A DNA stretch of 64,000 nucleotides, from contig NZ_JAEHOK010000002.1 of NCBI RefSeq assembly GCF_016236915.1, positions 186,001 through 250,000 on the forward strand. Reading direction: 5' to 3'. Positions within the stretch are counted from its first letter, which is position 1; every line of letters starts with the position of its first letter. The DNA is from Salegentibacter maritimus. Lineage in GTDB: Bacteria; Bacteroidota; Bacteroidia; Flavobacteriales; Flavobacteriaceae. The position numbers were made by a program, and so were the translations under genes. The notes beneath the pieces are model-generated. The model was not told the DNA's origin and ran no database searches. It saw only the letters and a program-made list of their open reading frames with translations. Positions 10,801 through 20,142 of this stretch are shown here, in pieces.

Positions 10801-10977
10801 GTCGGTTTGCGTGCCGGTTGATGTCCCTTTCTTTAATACATTTACCCCGGGTAGAGGAAGATTGTCTTCATCTGTTACTGTCCCGGTGATAGTCTTCTGT
10901 TGTGCATAACTCATTTGCACAATCAACGCCAGAAGTAATGTCAAAATACTACGTGGTTTTAGTAATTTTACTTTCAT
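7846..10977 (-). CDS. SusC/RagA-type TonB-dependent outer-membrane transporter
   Basis: The 1043-residue protein has the usual order: signal peptide (residues 1-25, ending MSYAQ), a CarboxypepD_reg-like domain (GTVTDEDNLPLPGVNVLKKG), a plug with TSPIAAIEGKATGVQF and VLKDAASTSLYGSRAANGVV, and a long barrel ending GLNLSF. It is the TonB-driven transporter for the ligand bound by the SusD at 6178-7827. The signal peptide, regulatory domain and the leader just before the ATG closely resemble those of the left SusC gene, so the two units share ancestry. They differ strongly in the barrel, which suggests different ligands. Confidence 0.95.
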   Translation of the reverse strand: MKVKLLKPRSILTLLLALIVQMSYAQQKTITGTVTDEDNLPLPGVNVLKKGTSTGTQTDFDGKYSIQAEQGDVLVFSFLGLESKEITVGSPNIIDVTLGSDSASLDEVVVVAYGTSSEAAFTGSANVIGSAELEQRNVTSPIAAIEGKATGVQFTSPSGPGESPGIVIRGVGTLNGDTDPLYIVDGVQFEGNLNAINQEDIQSFTVLKDAASTSLYGSRAANGVVIITTKKGTAGATKINVSAQTGMVTNGIELYDQISPGEYYEVMWEALKNSSAGDGDPAFASANIYNQLGYNPFNVPNDEIVGTNGQLNPNAEVIYKSLDWFEELQQTGIRTNYNLNVSAGGDDHTVYFSASYLDEESYVITSGFDRLTARLNAEFDINDKLKVGGNANIAISEARGPSSAGTGSIVNPFGFALGVGSIYPVYVNDLEGNIVTNDFGQPVFDNGEGYPEFNIGSRPINQGRHAIQELVLNNERDKDNTYGIRLFGEYEILDGLNIRLNYGRDINELWEREYENAIIGDAQPDGRLSEERVRRDVENFNQILTYNNSFGNHNLDITAGHESFERSESNIDGLKTIQAANGIYEFANFSNIVDLDGATFDKAIEGYFLRTNYNFNDKYYLSGSIRRDGSSVYQSDNRWGTFYSVGASWRIDQENFMSNVPFIDKLKIRGSYGEVGNDDLLDEYLSQARFTITSNAADPAILFTDIGNTRLLWETIETYDVALEFALFNNFLEGSVEYYKKNSTDLLYNLPIALSNGLNEFPVNLGDMYNSGWELALTGNLLNRNGFDWDLTLQASTFKNEITSLPDPFINDSKRWAEGRSRFDFFLLRTAGVDPETGDQLFYLYEDNADGESVPVLDAQGNIETTSNWQDTQQAYTGDSSIPDLLGSIANSFSYKGFNLDFLITYGIGGSVLDNAYSSLMHSGSYGRSLHPDILNAWKQPGDITDVPRLENGNPDLVRTQSDRFLTDASFWALKNVNLGYSFNANATDALGLDNLRVSITGENLFLSSERAGLDPQYNLAGTPPGDDFSPPRIVSLGLNLSF

Positions 10978-11132
10978 TATAACATTTGTTTGAATTATCT
11001 TGAGCTAATATCATAAAAAATAATTAATAATGTATGTATTTAGGTTTATTTTTTGTTTGGTTTGTTTTGCTTTGTGTTTGGTGAAGGGTTCTTTTATTTT
11101 CTTGGATTTTTTTTGAAATAAATTGCTGATTG

Positions 11133-11163
11133 TTTGATAAGTATATTTTTATTTCTACATTTG
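11133..11163 (+). promoter_or_regulatory. predicted promoter of the rpsL (str) operon
   Basis: TTTG at 11133-11136, a 19-base spacer and TACATTTG at 11156-11163 match the Bacteroidota primary-sigma consensus (TTTG, about 19-21 bases, TAnnTTTG) exactly. Transcription would start near 11170, giving a leader of about 48 bases before rpsL. This is the clearest promoter of the ribosomal block. Confidence 0.8.
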
Positions 11164-11217
11164 CAAACCCGAAAAAATAGGGGATTAATTTTAAATAATA
11201 ATTAGGTAAAAGAAATT

Positions 11218-11592
11218 ATGCCAACAATTTCACAATTAGTACGAAAAGGAAGAGCCCAGATGACCAAGAAGAGTAAATCGGCTGCTTTAGATTCGTGCCC
11301 TCAAAGAAGAGGAGTGTGTACGCGTGTATACACTACTACACCTAAAAAACCAAACTCGGCTATGCGTAAAGTAGCAAGGGTTAGGTTGACTAACGGAAAG
11401 GAAGTGAATGCTTACATTCCGGGTGAGGGTCATAATCTACAAGAGCACTCGATAGTATTGGTTAGAGGTGGAAGGGTAAAAGATTTACCGGGTGTAAGAT
11501 ACCACATTGTTCGCGGTGCATTAGATACTGCGGGTGTTGAAGGTAGAACTCAGCGTAGGTCTAAATATGGAGCCAAACGCCCTAAAAAGTAA
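11218..11592 (+). CDS. rpsL: 30S ribosomal protein uS12
   Basis: This 124-residue protein is the full S12, part of the decoding centre of the small subunit. The conserved [17 protein letters not shown] loop is present with the Lys pair 43-44 intact, the wild-type form at the site where streptomycin-resistance changes arise. The second loop, [16 protein letters not shown], is also intact. It is the first gene of the str operon, driven by the promoter at 11133-11163 and followed 23 bases later by rpsG. The ATG has no Shine-Dalgarno sequence, only an A-rich leader, as is normal in this phylum. Confidence 0.99.
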   Translation: MPTISQLVRKGRAQMTKKSKSAALDSCPQRRGVCTRVYTTTPKKPNSAMRKVARVRLTNGKEVNAYIPGEGHNLQEHSIVLVRGGRVKDLPGVRYHIVRGALDTAGVEGRTQRRSKYGAKRPKK

Positions 11593-11615
11593 TTAAAAAC
11601 TTTTAATGTAAAGAA

Positions 11616-12092
11616 ATGAGAAAAAGACAGGCGAAAAAAAGACCGCTTTTACCAGATCCAAAATTTAATGATCAGCTTGTAACACGTTTTGTGAACATGA
11701 TGATGTGGGATGGTAAAAAATCGGTTGCCTTTAAAATTTTCTATGATGCAGTGGCTATTATAGAAGAGAAGAAACAAGACGAAGAAAAAACCGGTTTGGA
11801 GATTTGGAAAGATGCATTATCTAATGTTATGCCTCACGTAGAAGTTAGGAGTAGGCGAGTTGGAGGTGCTACTTTTCAGATACCAATGCAAATAAGACCG
11901 GATAGAAAAGTGTCTACTGCTATGAAGTGGTTGATTTCTTTTGCGCGTAAGAGAAATGAGAAGTCTATGGCGCAAAAATTAGCTGCTGAGATTCTTGCTG
12001 CTGCTAAAGAAGAAGGTGCTGCGGTTAAGAAAAGAGTAGATACTCATAAAATGGCTGAGGCTAATAAAGCATTCTCTCACTTTAGATTCTAA
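11616..12092 (+). CDS. rpsG: 30S ribosomal protein uS7
   Basis: The 158-residue protein is S7, the assembly initiator of the 30S head that binds the 3' major domain of 16S rRNA. It starts [17 protein letters not shown] and contains the conserved core [18 protein letters not shown]. The length is normal. It sits between rpsL and fusA, with only 4 bases separating it from fusA, which supports tight cotranslation. Confidence 0.99.
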   Translation: MRKRQAKKRPLLPDPKFNDQLVTRFVNMMMWDGKKSVAFKIFYDAVAIIEEKKQDEEKTGLEIWKDALSNVMPHVEVRSRRVGGATFQIPMQIRPDRKVSTAMKWLISFARKRNEKSMAQKLAAEILAAAKEEGAAVKKRVDTHKMAEANKAFSHFRF

Positions 12093-12096
12093 AATA

Positions 12097-14205
12097 ATGG
12101 CACAAAGAGATTTAAAATTTACCAGAAATATAGGAATTGCAGCTCATATTGATGCAGGTAAAACTACAACAACAGAGCGTATATTGTTCTACACTGGAGT
12201 GAATCACAAAATTGGTGAGACTCACGAAGGTGCAGCAACTATGGACTGGATGGAGCAAGAGCAGGAGAGAGGTATTACTATTACATCTGCTGCTACACAT
12301 TGTACGTGGAATTATAGAGATCAGGAGTATGTGGTGAACATTATTGATACTCCCGGTCACGTTGACTTTACTGTTGAGGTAGAGCGTTCTTTACGTGTTT
12401 TAGACGGTGTTGTGGCTTTGTTTAGCGCTGTTGATGGTGTGGAGCCTCAATCTGAAACTGTTTGGAGACAGGCAGATAAATATAAAGTACCGCGTTTAGG
12501 GTTTGTGAATAAAATGGACCGTCAGGGGGCTGACTTCTTTAATGTGTGTAAGCAGGTTAGAGAAATGTTGGGTGGAAATCCTGTGCCATTGCAAGTGCCT
12601 ATTGGTGATGAAATTGACTTTAAAGGGGTTGTAGATCTTATATCTAAGAAAGCAATAGTTTGGGATGATGATAACTTCGGGATGACTTATACCGAGGTGG
12701 ATATTCCTGCTGAACTTCAGGAAGATGTGAATAAATACCGTGCAGAGCTTGTGGAAGCTGTTGCAGAGTATGATGAGAGCTTAATGGAGAAGTTCTTTGA
12801 GGATGAAGATTCTATCACTGAAGATGAGATTATAGCTGCTTTAAGGGCTGCAACTATAGATATGTCTATCATACCTATGATGTGTGGCTCTGCTTTTAAA
12901 AATAAAGGAGTTCAGGCGATGCTTGATGCCGTGATGAGGTATATGCCTTCTCCGGTAGATGTAGAAGCTATCGTTGGGACTAATCCAGAAACAGGAGAAG
13001 AAGAGTCGCGTAAGCCTCATGTAGATTCTCCTTTCTCTGCATTGGCATTTAAAATTGCTACCGATCCTTTTGTTGGTCGTTTGGCATTTTTCCGTGCTTA
13101 TTCAGGTGGGTTGGATGCAGGTTCTTACGTGTTGAATAACCGTTCTGGAAAAAAAGAGCGTATTTCTCGTATTTACCAAATGCACTCTAACAAGCAAGAG
13201 CCTATTAATAGGATTGAAGCTGGTGACATTGGTGCTGCAGTAGGTTTTAAGGATATTAAAACCGGAGATACACTTACCGATGAGAAGCATCCAATTATTT
13301 TGGAGTCTATGACTTTTCCTGAGCCTGTAATTGGTATCGCGGTAGAGCCTAAGACGAAAGCTGATGTTGATAAGATGGGTATGGCTTTAGCTAAACTGGC
13401 TGAAGAAGATCCTACTTTCCAGGTTAAGACTGATGAGATTTCAGGTCAAACCATCATCTCAGGTATGGGTGAATTACATATTGAAATTCTTGTAGATCGT
13501 TTAAAGAGAGAATTTAAAGTAGAGGTTAACGAAGGTCAACCTCAGGTAGAGTACAAAGAAACAGTAACTAAGCACGCAGATCATAGAGAAGTTTATAAAA
13601 AGCAATCTGGTGGTCGTGGTAAATTTGCTGATATCGTATTTGAAATGGGGCCTGTTGATGAGGATTTTGAAGGAAAAGGGCTTCAGTTTGTTGACGAAAT
13701 TAAAGGTGGACGTATTCCTAAGGAATTTATTCCTTCTGTAGAAAAAGGATTTACTGAAGCTATGAAGAATGGACCTTTGGCTGGATTCCAAATGGATACC
13801 CTTAAAGTTGTTTTGAAAGATGGATCATTCCACCCTGTGGATTCTGATCAACTTTCTTTTGAATTGGCTGCTAAAATGGGTTACAAAGCCGCGGCTAAAA
13901 AAGCCGGTGCTGTAATTCTTGAGCCAATTATGAAAAACGAAGTGGTTACTCCAGAAGAAAATATGGGGGATATTGTTGGTGACCTTAATAGAAGAAGAGG
14001 TCAGGTAAACAGTATGTCAGATAGATCTGGTGCTAAAATCATTAAAGCGGAAGTGCCTTTAGCTGAAATGTTTGGTTATGTTACTACATTAAGAACATTG
14101 TCTTCTGGTAGAGCAACTTCTACGATGGAATTTTCTCACTATGCTGAAACTCCTTCTAATATTTCTGAAGAAGTGATTAAGGCAGCAAAGGGTACAAACG
14201 AATAA
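12097..14205 (+). CDS. fusA: elongation factor G
   Basis: The 702-residue translational GTPase moves tRNA and mRNA through the ribosome after peptide-bond formation. The G1 motif [14 protein letters not shown], switch [10 protein letters not shown] and the G4 motif NKMD are all present in the N-terminal domain. Domains II to V follow at normal length, including the [14 protein letters not shown] segment of domain IV. It lies in the canonical str position after rpsG. The next gene here is rpsJ, not tuf, so EF-Tu is encoded elsewhere. Confidence 0.99.
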   Translation: MAQRDLKFTRNIGIAAHIDAGKTTTTERILFYTGVNHKIGETHEGAATMDWMEQEQERGITITSAATHCTWNYRDQEYVVNIIDTPGHVDFTVEVERSLRVLDGVVALFSAVDGVEPQSETVWRQADKYKVPRLGFVNKMDRQGADFFNVCKQVREMLGGNPVPLQVPIGDEIDFKGVVDLISKKAIVWDDDNFGMTYTEVDIPAELQEDVNKYRAELVEAVAEYDESLMEKFFEDEDSITEDEIIAALRAATIDMSIIPMMCGSAFKNKGVQAMLDAVMRYMPSPVDVEAIVGTNPETGEEESRKPHVDSPFSALAFKIATDPFVGRLAFFRAYSGGLDAGSYVLNNRSGKKERISRIYQMHSNKQEPINRIEAGDIGAAVGFKDIKTGDTLTDEKHPIILESMTFPEPVIGIAVEPKTKADVDKMGMALAKLAEEDPTFQVKTDEISGQTIISGMGELHIEILVDRLKREFKVEVNEGQPQVEYKETVTKHADHREVYKKQSGGRGKFADIVFEMGPVDEDFEGKGLQFVDEIKGGRIPKEFIPSVEKGFTEAMKNGPLAGFQMDTLKVVLKDGSFHPVDSDQLSFELAAKMGYKAAAKKAGAVILEPIMKNEVVTPEENMGDIVGDLNRRRGQVNSMSDRSGAKIIKAEVPLAEMFGYVTTLRTLSSGRATSTMEFSHYAETPSNISEEVIKAAKGTNE

Positions 14206-14215
14206 TATTAGGAAA

Positions 14216-14521
14216 ATGAGTCAGAAAATCAGAATAAAACTAAAATCCTACGATCACAATCTGGTAGATAAATCTGCAGAGAAAATCGTAAAAACTGTAA
14301 AAACTACAGGTGCCGTTGTAACAGGACCAATTCCTTTGCCAACCCACAAAAAACTTTTTACTGTTTTACGTTCTCCTCACGTAAACAAAAAAGCCAGAGA
14401 GCAATTTCAATTGAGTTCTTATAAAAGGCTTCTTGATATCTACAGTTCTTCTTCAAAAACCATTGATGCGTTGATGAAGCTTGAATTACCAAGTGGGGTT
14501 GAAGTAGAAATTAAAGTGTGA
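14216..14521 (+). CDS. rpsJ: 30S ribosomal protein uS10
   Basis: The 101-residue S10 (start [18 protein letters not shown]) is a 30S head protein that in many bacteria also takes part in antitermination with NusB. The family core [13 protein letters not shown] and [12 protein letters not shown] is complete. It starts 10 bases after fusA, so here it is the last gene of the str transcript. It is separated from the rest of the S10 cluster by a 205-base gap that contains a terminator-like hairpin. Confidence 0.99.
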   Translation: MSQKIRIKLKSYDHNLVDKSAEKIVKTVKTTGAVVTGPIPLPTHKKLFTVLRSPHVNKKAREQFQLSSYKRLLDIYSSSSKTIDALMKLELPSGVEVEIKV

Positions 14522-14571
14522 TAATTCTTGACTTTTGTGAATTTAAGTAAATCAAAAGTTTAGAAGTATCC

Positions 14572-14592
14572 ATCCCGAACTTGTTTCGGGAT
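14572..14592. repeat. short palindromic repeat in the rpsJ-rplC spacer
   Basis: ATCCCGAA (14572-14579) and TTCGGGAT (14585-14592) form an 8-bp inverted repeat around a 5-base loop. The unit resembles one arm of the composite palindromic repeats at 35504-35613 and 51088-51196, so I read it as a small dispersed element and not as a specific control site. It is too weak in T residues to be a terminator. Confidence 0.5.
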
Positions 14593-14658
14593 CTCCTGGT
14601 GTATATCGGGAATTACATGTCCTAAGCAGTTGGCGAGGGAAAAACGGAAGAAAGATAC

Positions 14659-14696
14659 ATTCAGGGCGAAAGTATTTTTCTGCCCTGAATTTTTTT
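14659..14696 (+). terminator. terminator-like hairpin (possible attenuator) before rplC
   Basis: A perfect 9-bp stem, ATTCAGGGC (14659-14667) with GCCCTGAAT (14682-14690), is followed by seven T residues (14690-14696). This is the geometry of an intrinsic terminator, located 30 bases before the rplC start. Either it ends the str-rpsJ transcript or it is a regulated attenuator. I see no strong promoter between it and rplC, which favours readthrough or attenuation. Confidence 0.7.
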
Positions 14697-14726
14697 AAAT
14701 AAATAAGTAATAATCAATAATTAATT

Positions 14727-15338
14727 ATGTCTGGGTTAATAGGAAAAAAAATAGGCATGACCAGTATTTTTGACGAGAATGGGAAGAATATCCCTTGTAC
14801 CGTTATCGAAGCAGGTCCATGCGTAGTTACCCAAGTCAGAACCAAAGAGGTTGACGGGTATGAGGCACTTCAAATTGGTTTCGATGACAAAAAGACTGTA
14901 AATAAAGCAGCTGAAGGGCATGCTAAAAAAGCAGGAAGCGTTGCAAAGCGTAAAGTCGTTGAATTCAAAGGATTTGAAGCAGATTATAAATTAGGTGACG
15001 CTATCACTGTAGAGCACTTTAGTGAGGGAGAGTTTGTAGATATTGCAGGTACTTCTAAGGGTAAAGGCTTTCAGGGTGTTGTAAAGAGGCACAACTTTGG
15101 TGGTGTTGGTCAGCAAACGCACGGGCAGCATAACCGATTAAGAGCTCCTGGTTCTATTGGTGCAGCATCTTACCCTGCACGGGTTTTCAAAGGAATGAAA
15201 ATGGCCGGTAGAATGGGTGGAGAAAGAGTAAAAGTAGAAAACCTGAGAGTTTTAAAAGTAGTGGCAGATAAAAACCTTTTAGTTGTAAAAGGATGTGTGC
15301 CAGGACATAAAAACTCATACGTAATCATTAGTAAGTAA
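14727..15338 (+). CDS. rplC: 50S ribosomal protein uL3
   Basis: The 203-residue L3 is one of the first proteins to bind 23S rRNA and reaches towards the peptidyl-transferase centre. The extended loop containing [20 protein letters not shown] is present, including the Gln region that is methylated in enterobacteria. It opens the long S10-spc gene run and overlaps rplD by one base (TAATG). The terminator-like hairpin at 14659-14696 precedes it. Confidence 0.99.
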   Translation: MSGLIGKKIGMTSIFDENGKNIPCTVIEAGPCVVTQVRTKEVDGYEALQIGFDDKKTVNKAAEGHAKKAGSVAKRKVVEFKGFEADYKLGDAITVEHFSEGEFVDIAGTSKGKGFQGVVKRHNFGGVGQQTHGQHNRLRAPGSIGAASYPARVFKGMKMAGRMGGERVKVENLRVLKVVADKNLLVVKGCVPGHKNSYVIISK

Positions 15339-15967
15339 TGGAAGTAGCAGTTTTAGATATAAAAGGAAAAGAAACAGGTAGAAAAGCAACGCTTTCTGAT
15401 GCTGTTTTCGCTATAGAGCCGAATGATCACGCTGTGTATCTTGATGTTAAGCAATATTTAGCTAACCAACGCCAGGGGACTCATAAAGCTAAAGAGCGCG
15501 CTGAAATCGCGGGTAGTACTCGTAAGATTAAAAAGCAAAAAGGTACGGGTACGGCTCGTGCAGGTAGCATTAAGTCTCCAATCTTTAAAGGTGGTGGACG
15601 AGTTTTTGGACCTAGACCAAGAAATTACGGTTTTAAATTAAATAAAAATTTAAAGCGTCTTGCTAGAAAATCGGCCTTATCAATTAAGGCAAAAGGAAAC
15701 TCAATCTATGTAGTTGAAGATTTTTCTTTTGATGCGCCAAAGACAAAAAGTATGATTAATGTTTTGGAATCCCTTGGTATTCAGGACAAAAAATCACTTA
15801 TAGTGTTGGGTGACTCAAATAAAAATGTATATTTGTCGTCACGTAATTTAAAAGGACTTGAGGTTGTAAGATCCTCAGAATTAAGTACCTACGGAATTCT
15901 AAATGCAAAGAGTATCGTATTACTTGAAGGTTCTTTAGAAGGAATTGAGTCGAATTTAAGTAAATAA
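15338..15967 (+). CDS. rplD: 50S ribosomal protein uL4
   Basis: The 209-residue L4 has the long basic loop that lines the peptide exit tunnel ([20 protein letters not shown]) and the conserved [12 protein letters not shown]. In E. coli, L4 is also the repressor and attenuation factor of the S10 operon. That matters here because a terminator-like hairpin lies upstream of the preceding gene. The start codon overlaps the rplC stop and rplW follows after 5 bases. Confidence 0.98.
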   Translation: MEVAVLDIKGKETGRKATLSDAVFAIEPNDHAVYLDVKQYLANQRQGTHKAKERAEIAGSTRKIKKQKGTGTARAGSIKSPIFKGGGRVFGPRPRNYGFKLNKNLKRLARKSALSIKAKGNSIYVVEDFSFDAPKTKSMINVLESLGIQDKKSLIVLGDSNKNVYLSSRNLKGLEVVRSSELSTYGILNAKSIVLLEGSLEGIESNLSK

Positions 15968-15972
15968 GCCTT

Positions 15973-16263
15973 ATGAGTATCTTGATAAAACCAATTATTA
16001 CAGAAAAAGCCACTGGTGATAGCGAGTTGAATAACTGCTTTTCTTTTGTGGTAGATAATAAGGCGAATAAAATTGAAATTAAAAATGCAGTTGAGGCTGC
16101 TTATGGAGTTTCAGTTGAAAAAGTTCGTACTATAAATGTCCGTCCAGATCGTAAAACCAGATATACAAAATCTGGTATGATTACTGGTAAAACCAAAGCT
16201 TATAAGAAAGCATTGGTACAGGTGACGGAAGGTGAAACTATTGATTTGTATAGTAATCTTTAA
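15973..16263 (+). CDS. rplW: 50S ribosomal protein uL23
   Basis: The 96-residue L23 sits at the exit of the peptide tunnel and is the docking point for trigger factor and the signal recognition particle. The start MSILIKPIITEKAT and the segment KIEIKNAVEAAYGVSVEKV are typical. The length matches the bacterial family. It is embedded in the S10 gene order between rplD and rplB. Confidence 0.98.
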   Translation: MSILIKPIITEKATGDSELNNCFSFVVDNKANKIEIKNAVEAAYGVSVEKVRTINVRPDRKTRYTKSGMITGKTKAYKKALVQVTEGETIDLYSNL

Positions 16264-16272
16264 GATTAAAAA

Positions 16273-17100
16273 ATGTCAGTTAGAAAATTAAAACCAATTA
16301 CCCCCGGGCAGCGTTTTAGAGTAGTGAATGGTTATGACGCCATAACTACTGATAAGCCGGAAAAAAGCCTTTTGGCTCCGATAAAAAAGTCTGGAGGGAG
16401 AAACAGTCAGGGAAAAATGACCATGCGCTATAAAGGTGGTGGTCATAAAAGACGTTACAGAATTATAGACTTTAAGCGTGACAAGCATGGGATTCCTGCT
16501 ACTGTTGCGAGTATAGAATATGATCCTAACAGAACTGCTTTTATCGCATTGTTAAATTACCAGGATGGTGAAAAGCGATATGTTGTTGCTCAAAATGGGC
16601 TGCAGGTAGGTCAAAATATTGTGTCAAGCGAAGATGCTGCTGCTCCTGAAATAGGAAATGCAATGCCATTGTCTAAAATACCGCTTGGTACTGTAATTTC
16701 TTGTATAGAGTTAAGAGCTGGGCAGGGTGCTGTAATGGCTAGAAGTGCTGGTGCTTTTGCGCAACTATTGGCAAGGGAAGGTAAGTATGCAACTGTAAAG
16801 TTGCCTTCTGGGGAAATTAGAAGGATTTTGGCTACATGTATGGCAACTATTGGAGCTGTATCTAATAGTGATCATCAGCTTCTTGTTTCAGGAAAAGCTG
16901 GTAGAAAACGTTGGTTGGGTATAAGGCCAAGAACAAGACCAGTTGTGATGAACCCTGTAGATCACCCAATGGGTGGTGGTGAAGGAAGAGCTTCTGGTGG
17001 TCACCCACGTTCTAGAAAAGGTTTACCTGCTAAAGGATTTAAAACCCGTTCAAGAACAAAAGCGAGTAATAAATATATTGTAGAACGTAGAAAGAAATAA
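16273..17100 (+). CDS. rplB: 50S ribosomal protein uL2
   Basis: The 275-residue L2 is a primary 23S rRNA-binding protein needed for subunit association and peptidyl-transferase activity. The RNA-binding segments [18 protein letters not shown] and [20 protein letters not shown] are present. The functionally important His of VDHP is kept, while the next His of the E. coli motif is Met. The lysine-rich C-terminus is normal. It precedes rpsS by 7 bases. Confidence 0.99.
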   Translation: MSVRKLKPITPGQRFRVVNGYDAITTDKPEKSLLAPIKKSGGRNSQGKMTMRYKGGGHKRRYRIIDFKRDKHGIPATVASIEYDPNRTAFIALLNYQDGEKRYVVAQNGLQVGQNIVSSEDAAAPEIGNAMPLSKIPLGTVISCIELRAGQGAVMARSAGAFAQLLAREGKYATVKLPSGEIRRILATCMATIGAVSNSDHQLLVSGKAGRKRWLGIRPRTRPVVMNPVDHPMGGGEGRASGGHPRSRKGLPAKGFKTRSRTKASNKYIVERRKK

Positions 17101-17107
17101 TTAAGAT

Positions 17108-17386
17108 ATGGCACGTTCATTAAAAAAAGGACCTTACGTTCACTATAAATTAGATAAGAAGGTTGCTCAGAATATAGAGTCTGGTAAGAAAGCCGTGATC
17201 AAAACCTGGTCTAGAGCTTCTATGATAACACCAGATTTTGTTGGGCAAACCATCGCTGTTCACAACGGGAAACAATTTGTACCGGTCTATGTAACAGAGA
17301 ACATGGTAGGGCATAAGTTAGGAGAATTTTCACCAACTCGTTCGTTTAGAGGACACGCTGGTGCAAAAAATAAAGGTAAAAGATAA
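17108..17386 (+). CDS. rpsS: 30S ribosomal protein uS19
   Basis: The 92-residue S19 ([18 protein letters not shown]) binds the 30S head with S13 and contacts the A-site finger. The C-terminal motif [15 protein letters not shown] is conserved. Spacing of 7-8 bases on both sides fits tight coupling within the S10 operon. Confidence 0.99.
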   Translation: MARSLKKGPYVHYKLDKKVAQNIESGKKAVIKTWSRASMITPDFVGQTIAVHNGKQFVPVYVTENMVGHKLGEFSPTRSFRGHAGAKNKGKR

Positions 17387-17394
17387 TTGAAGCT

Positions 17395-17802
17395 ATGGGA
17401 GTTCGTAAAAGAGAAAGAGCAGAGCAAATAAAAGAGGCCAAAAAACAAGTGGCTTTTGCAAAGTTGAATAACTGCCCTACTTCACCTAGAAAAATGCGTC
17501 TTGTGGCGGATTTGGTAAGAGGTGAGAAAGTAGAAAAGGCGCTTCAAATATTGAAATTCAGTTCAAAAGAGGCTTCTGGTCGTTTGGAGAAATTGTTGCT
17601 ATCGGCAATAGCTAATTGGCAAGCGAAAAACGAAGATGCAAGCATTGAAGATGCTGAATTGTTTGTAAAAGAAATCCGTGTAGATGGAGGAGCAATGCTT
17701 AAAAGGCTGCGTCCTGCACCGCAGGGTCGCGCACATAGAATTAGAAAAAGATCCAATCACGTTACTTTGGTGCTTGGAGAAAACAATAATACACAAAGCT
17801 AA
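17395..17802 (+). CDS. rplV: 50S ribosomal protein uL22
   Basis: The 135-residue L22 lines the peptide exit tunnel near the macrolide site. The conserved N-terminal [14 protein letters not shown] and the beta-hairpin end [20 protein letters not shown] are intact. It is slightly longer than the E. coli protein at its N-terminus, as is usual in this phylum. It lies between rpsS and rpsC. Confidence 0.98.
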   Translation: MGVRKRERAEQIKEAKKQVAFAKLNNCPTSPRKMRLVADLVRGEKVEKALQILKFSSKEASGRLEKLLLSAIANWQAKNEDASIEDAELFVKEIRVDGGAMLKRLRPAPQGRAHRIRKRSNHVTLVLGENNNTQS

Positions 17803-17809
17803 GTAGAGT

Positions 17810-18529
17810 ATGGGACAAAAAACAAATCCAATCGGAAATCGCCTTGGTATCGTAAGAGGATGGGAGTCCAACTGGTACGGAGGAAATGACTACGGCGACA
17901 AATTAGCCGAAGACGATAAGATTAGAAAGTATATCCATGCTCGTCTTTCAAAAGCGAGTGTATCTAGGGTGATTATTGAGCGTACGCTTAAGCTTGTAAC
18001 CGTTACTATCACCACTGCCAGACCAGGTATTATTATTGGGAAAGGCGGTCAGGAGGTAGACAAGCTTAAAGAGGAGCTTAAGAAGATTACCGACAAGGAG
18101 GTTCAAATTAACATCTTTGAGATTAAGAGGCCAGAACTTGATGCACATTTAGTTGCGGCAAGTGTTGCTAGACAAATTGAGAATCGTATCTCTTATCGTC
18201 GCGCAATTAAAATGGCTATCGCGGCTGCTATGAGGATGAATGCTGAAGGAATTAAAATACAAATTTCCGGACGTTTAAATGGTGCTGAAATGGCACGTTC
18301 AGAGGCATACAAAGATGGTAGAATACCTTTGTCTACTTTTAGGGCTGATATTGATTATGCTTTAGTTGAAGCTCATACTACCTATGGTAGATTGGGTGTT
18401 AAAGTATGGATCATGAAAGGCGAAGTGTACGGTAAAAGAGAACTTTCTCCGCTTGTTGGTATGTCTAAGAAGCAAGGAGGAAAAGCTGGAGCCGGACGAG
18501 GTGGTAACAAATCACGTCGTAGAAAGTAA
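17810..18529 (+). CDS. rpsC: 30S ribosomal protein uS3
   Basis: The 239-residue S3 lies at the mRNA entry channel and contributes to helicase activity. The KH domain has the expected GxxG ([15 protein letters not shown]), and the C-terminal domain carries [13 protein letters not shown] and [16 protein letters not shown] Gly-Lys-rich tail ([17 protein letters not shown]) ends the protein. The gene follows rplV by 7 bases. Confidence 0.99.
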   Translation: MGQKTNPIGNRLGIVRGWESNWYGGNDYGDKLAEDDKIRKYIHARLSKASVSRVIIERTLKLVTVTITTARPGIIIGKGGQEVDKLKEELKKITDKEVQINIFEIKRPELDAHLVAASVARQIENRISYRRAIKMAIAAAMRMNAEGIKIQISGRLNGAEMARSEAYKDGRIPLSTFRADIDYALVEAHTTYGRLGVKVWIMKGEVYGKRELSPLVGMSKKQGGKAGAGRGGNKSRRRK

Positions 18530-18548
18530 TTTTTTAAAGTAAAGAAAA

Positions 18549-18968
18549 ATGTTACAACCTAAAAGAACAAAATACCGTAAACAGCAGAAAGGCCGTATGA
18601 AAGGTAATGCCGGAAGAGGGCATAGACTCTCTAACGGAACTTTTGGAATTAAATCTATGGATTCTAGTTTCATTACTGCCCGTCAAATAGAAGCTGCACG
18701 TATTGCTGCTACCCGTTACATGAAAAGGGAAGGGTCTATCTGGATTAAAATTTTCCCGGATAAGCCTATTACTAAAAAGCCTCTTGAGGTTCGTATGGGT
18801 AAAGGTAAAGGTGCTGTTGAATATTGGGCTGCTGTTGTAAAGCCAGGAAGAATTATGTTTGAAATTGGTGGAGTGCCAATGGATGTTGCAAAAGAAGCTT
18901 TAAGGCTGGCAGCACAGAAACTTCCGGTAAGAACCAAATTTATTGTAGCTAGAGATTATCAAGCTTAA
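18549..18968 (+). CDS. rplP: 50S ribosomal protein uL16
   Basis: The 139-residue L16 helps position the A-site tRNA and organises the large-subunit central protuberance. It starts [19 protein letters not shown] and contains the [16 protein letters not shown] segment of the family. The length is typical. It sits between rpsC and rpmC in the standard order. Confidence 0.99.
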   Translation: MLQPKRTKYRKQQKGRMKGNAGRGHRLSNGTFGIKSMDSSFITARQIEAARIAATRYMKREGSIWIKIFPDKPITKKPLEVRMGKGKGAVEYWAAVVKPGRIMFEIGGVPMDVAKEALRLAAQKLPVRTKFIVARDYQA

Positions 18969-18980
18969 TATTATAAAGTT

Positions 18981-19172
18981 ATGAAACAATCAGAAGTAAA
19001 AGAACTGTCTGTGGCAGAATTACAAGAAGAGCTTGGGAAATCTAGAAAAGCATATTCAGATTTGAAAATGGCTCACGCAGTTTCGCCATTAGAGAACCCA
19101 ATACAGCTTAGAGCTGTAAGAAGAACTATAGCGAGACTTGCTACAGAGTTAACTAAAAGAGAACAACAATAA
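18981..19172 (+). CDS. rpmC: 50S ribosomal protein uL29
   Basis: This 63-residue two-helix protein (MKQSEVKELSVAELQEELGK) is L29, located near the tunnel exit next to L23. The conserved C-terminal IRxxRRxIARxxT pattern appears as LRAVRRTIARLATEL. It follows rplP by 12 bases and precedes rpsQ by 18. Confidence 0.98.
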   Translation: MKQSEVKELSVAELQEELGKSRKAYSDLKMAHAVSPLENPIQLRAVRRTIARLATELTKREQQ

Positions 19173-19190
19173 GTGTTATTCTGCTGAAAG

Positions 19191-19448
19191 ATGGAAAAAA
19201 GAAATTTAAGAAAAGAGCGTATAGGTGTTGTTACCAGTAATAAAATGCAGAAATCAATCGTGGTTTCTGAAATTAAGAAAGTAAAGCACCCTATGTATGG
19301 AAAGTTCGTTTTGAAAACGAAAAAATATGTAGCGCACGACGAAACAAACGACTGCAACGAAGGAGATACAGTAAGGATCATGGAGACAAGGCCTTTAAGT
19401 AAATCTAAATGTTGGAGATTAGTAGAAATAATTGAAAGAGCTAAGTAA
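19191..19448 (+). CDS. rpsQ: 30S ribosomal protein uS17
   Basis: The 85-residue S17 is a primary 16S rRNA-binding protein of OB-fold type. The segment [16 protein letters not shown] and the C-terminal [18 protein letters not shown] match the family. Its stop codon overlaps the rplN start by one base (TAATG), indicating translational coupling. Confidence 0.99.
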   Translation: MEKRNLRKERIGVVTSNKMQKSIVVSEIKKVKHPMYGKFVLKTKKYVAHDETNDCNEGDTVRIMETRPLSKSKCWRLVEIIERAK

Positions 19449-19816
19449 TGGTACAACAAGAGTCTAGACTAAGAGTAGCAGACAATACCGGGGCAAAAGA
19501 AGTTTTGACCATTCGTGTATTGGGCGGTACAAAGAAAAGATACGCTTCTGTTGGGGACAAAATCGTTGTCAGCGTAAAAGAAGCTACACCTAACGGGAAT
19601 ATCAAAAAAGGTGCAGTTTCAACAGCAGTAGTTGTTCGTACCAAGAAGGAAGTACGTAGGCAGGACGGATCATATATTCGTTTTGATGATAATGCCTGTG
19701 TACTGTTAAACCCTACCGGTGAAATGCGCGGAACCCGTGTTTTTGGCCCGGTAGCGAGAGAACTTCGTGATAAGCAATTCATGAAAATTGTATCATTGGC
19801 ACCAGAAGTGCTTTAA
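19448..19816 (+). CDS. rplN: 50S ribosomal protein uL14
   Basis: The 122-residue L14 forms intersubunit bridges and binds the silencing factor RsfS in many bacteria. The start [19 protein letters not shown] and the C-terminal [13 protein letters not shown] are diagnostic. In E. coli this gene opens the spc operon. Here it is translationally coupled to rpsQ, so the S10 and spc clusters read as one transcription unit. Confidence 0.99.
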   Translation: MVQQESRLRVADNTGAKEVLTIRVLGGTKKRYASVGDKIVVSVKEATPNGNIKKGAVSTAVVVRTKKEVRRQDGSYIRFDDNACVLLNPTGEMRGTRVFGPVARELRDKQFMKIVSLAPEVL

Positions 19817-19828
19817 TACATTAATAAG

Positions 19829-20140
19829 ATGAGAAAGCTTAAGATAAAAACTGGAGATACTGTAAGAGTTGTTGCCGGAGACCATAAAGGTCAGGAAGGT
19901 AAGGTTCAAAAAGTTCTCATAGAAAAGAATAAAGCCATCGTTGAAGGTGTAAATACTATTTCAAAACACGAGAAACCAAGTGCGGCTAACCCACAAGGTG
20001 GTATCGTAAAGAAAGAGGCACCTATTCATATTTCCAATCTTTCTTTGCTAGACAAAGATGGTAATACTACCCGCGTTGGATATAGAGAAGAGGATGGTAA
20101 GAAAGTAAGATTTTCCAAAAAATCTAATGAAGTAATTTAG
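19829..20140 (+). CDS. rplX: 50S ribosomal protein uL24
   Basis: The 103-residue L24 starts with a KOW-type motif ([20 protein letters not shown]) and has the family segment [20 protein letters not shown]. It is an assembly initiator protein of the 50S subunit. Only 2 bases separate its stop from rplE. Confidence 0.99.
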   Translation: MRKLKIKTGDTVRVVAGDHKGQEGKVQKVLIEKNKAIVEGVNTISKHEKPSAANPQGGIVKKEAPIHISNLSLLDKDGNTTRVGYREEDGKKVRFSKKSNEVI

Positions 20141-20142
20141 TT

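Noticed and set aside
19073-19459. Minus-strand frame of 128 codons opposite rpmC-rpsQ
   Set aside because: It lies wholly opposite two certain ribosomal genes and contains Ser/Phe/Leu-rich complementary sequence typical of shadow frames.
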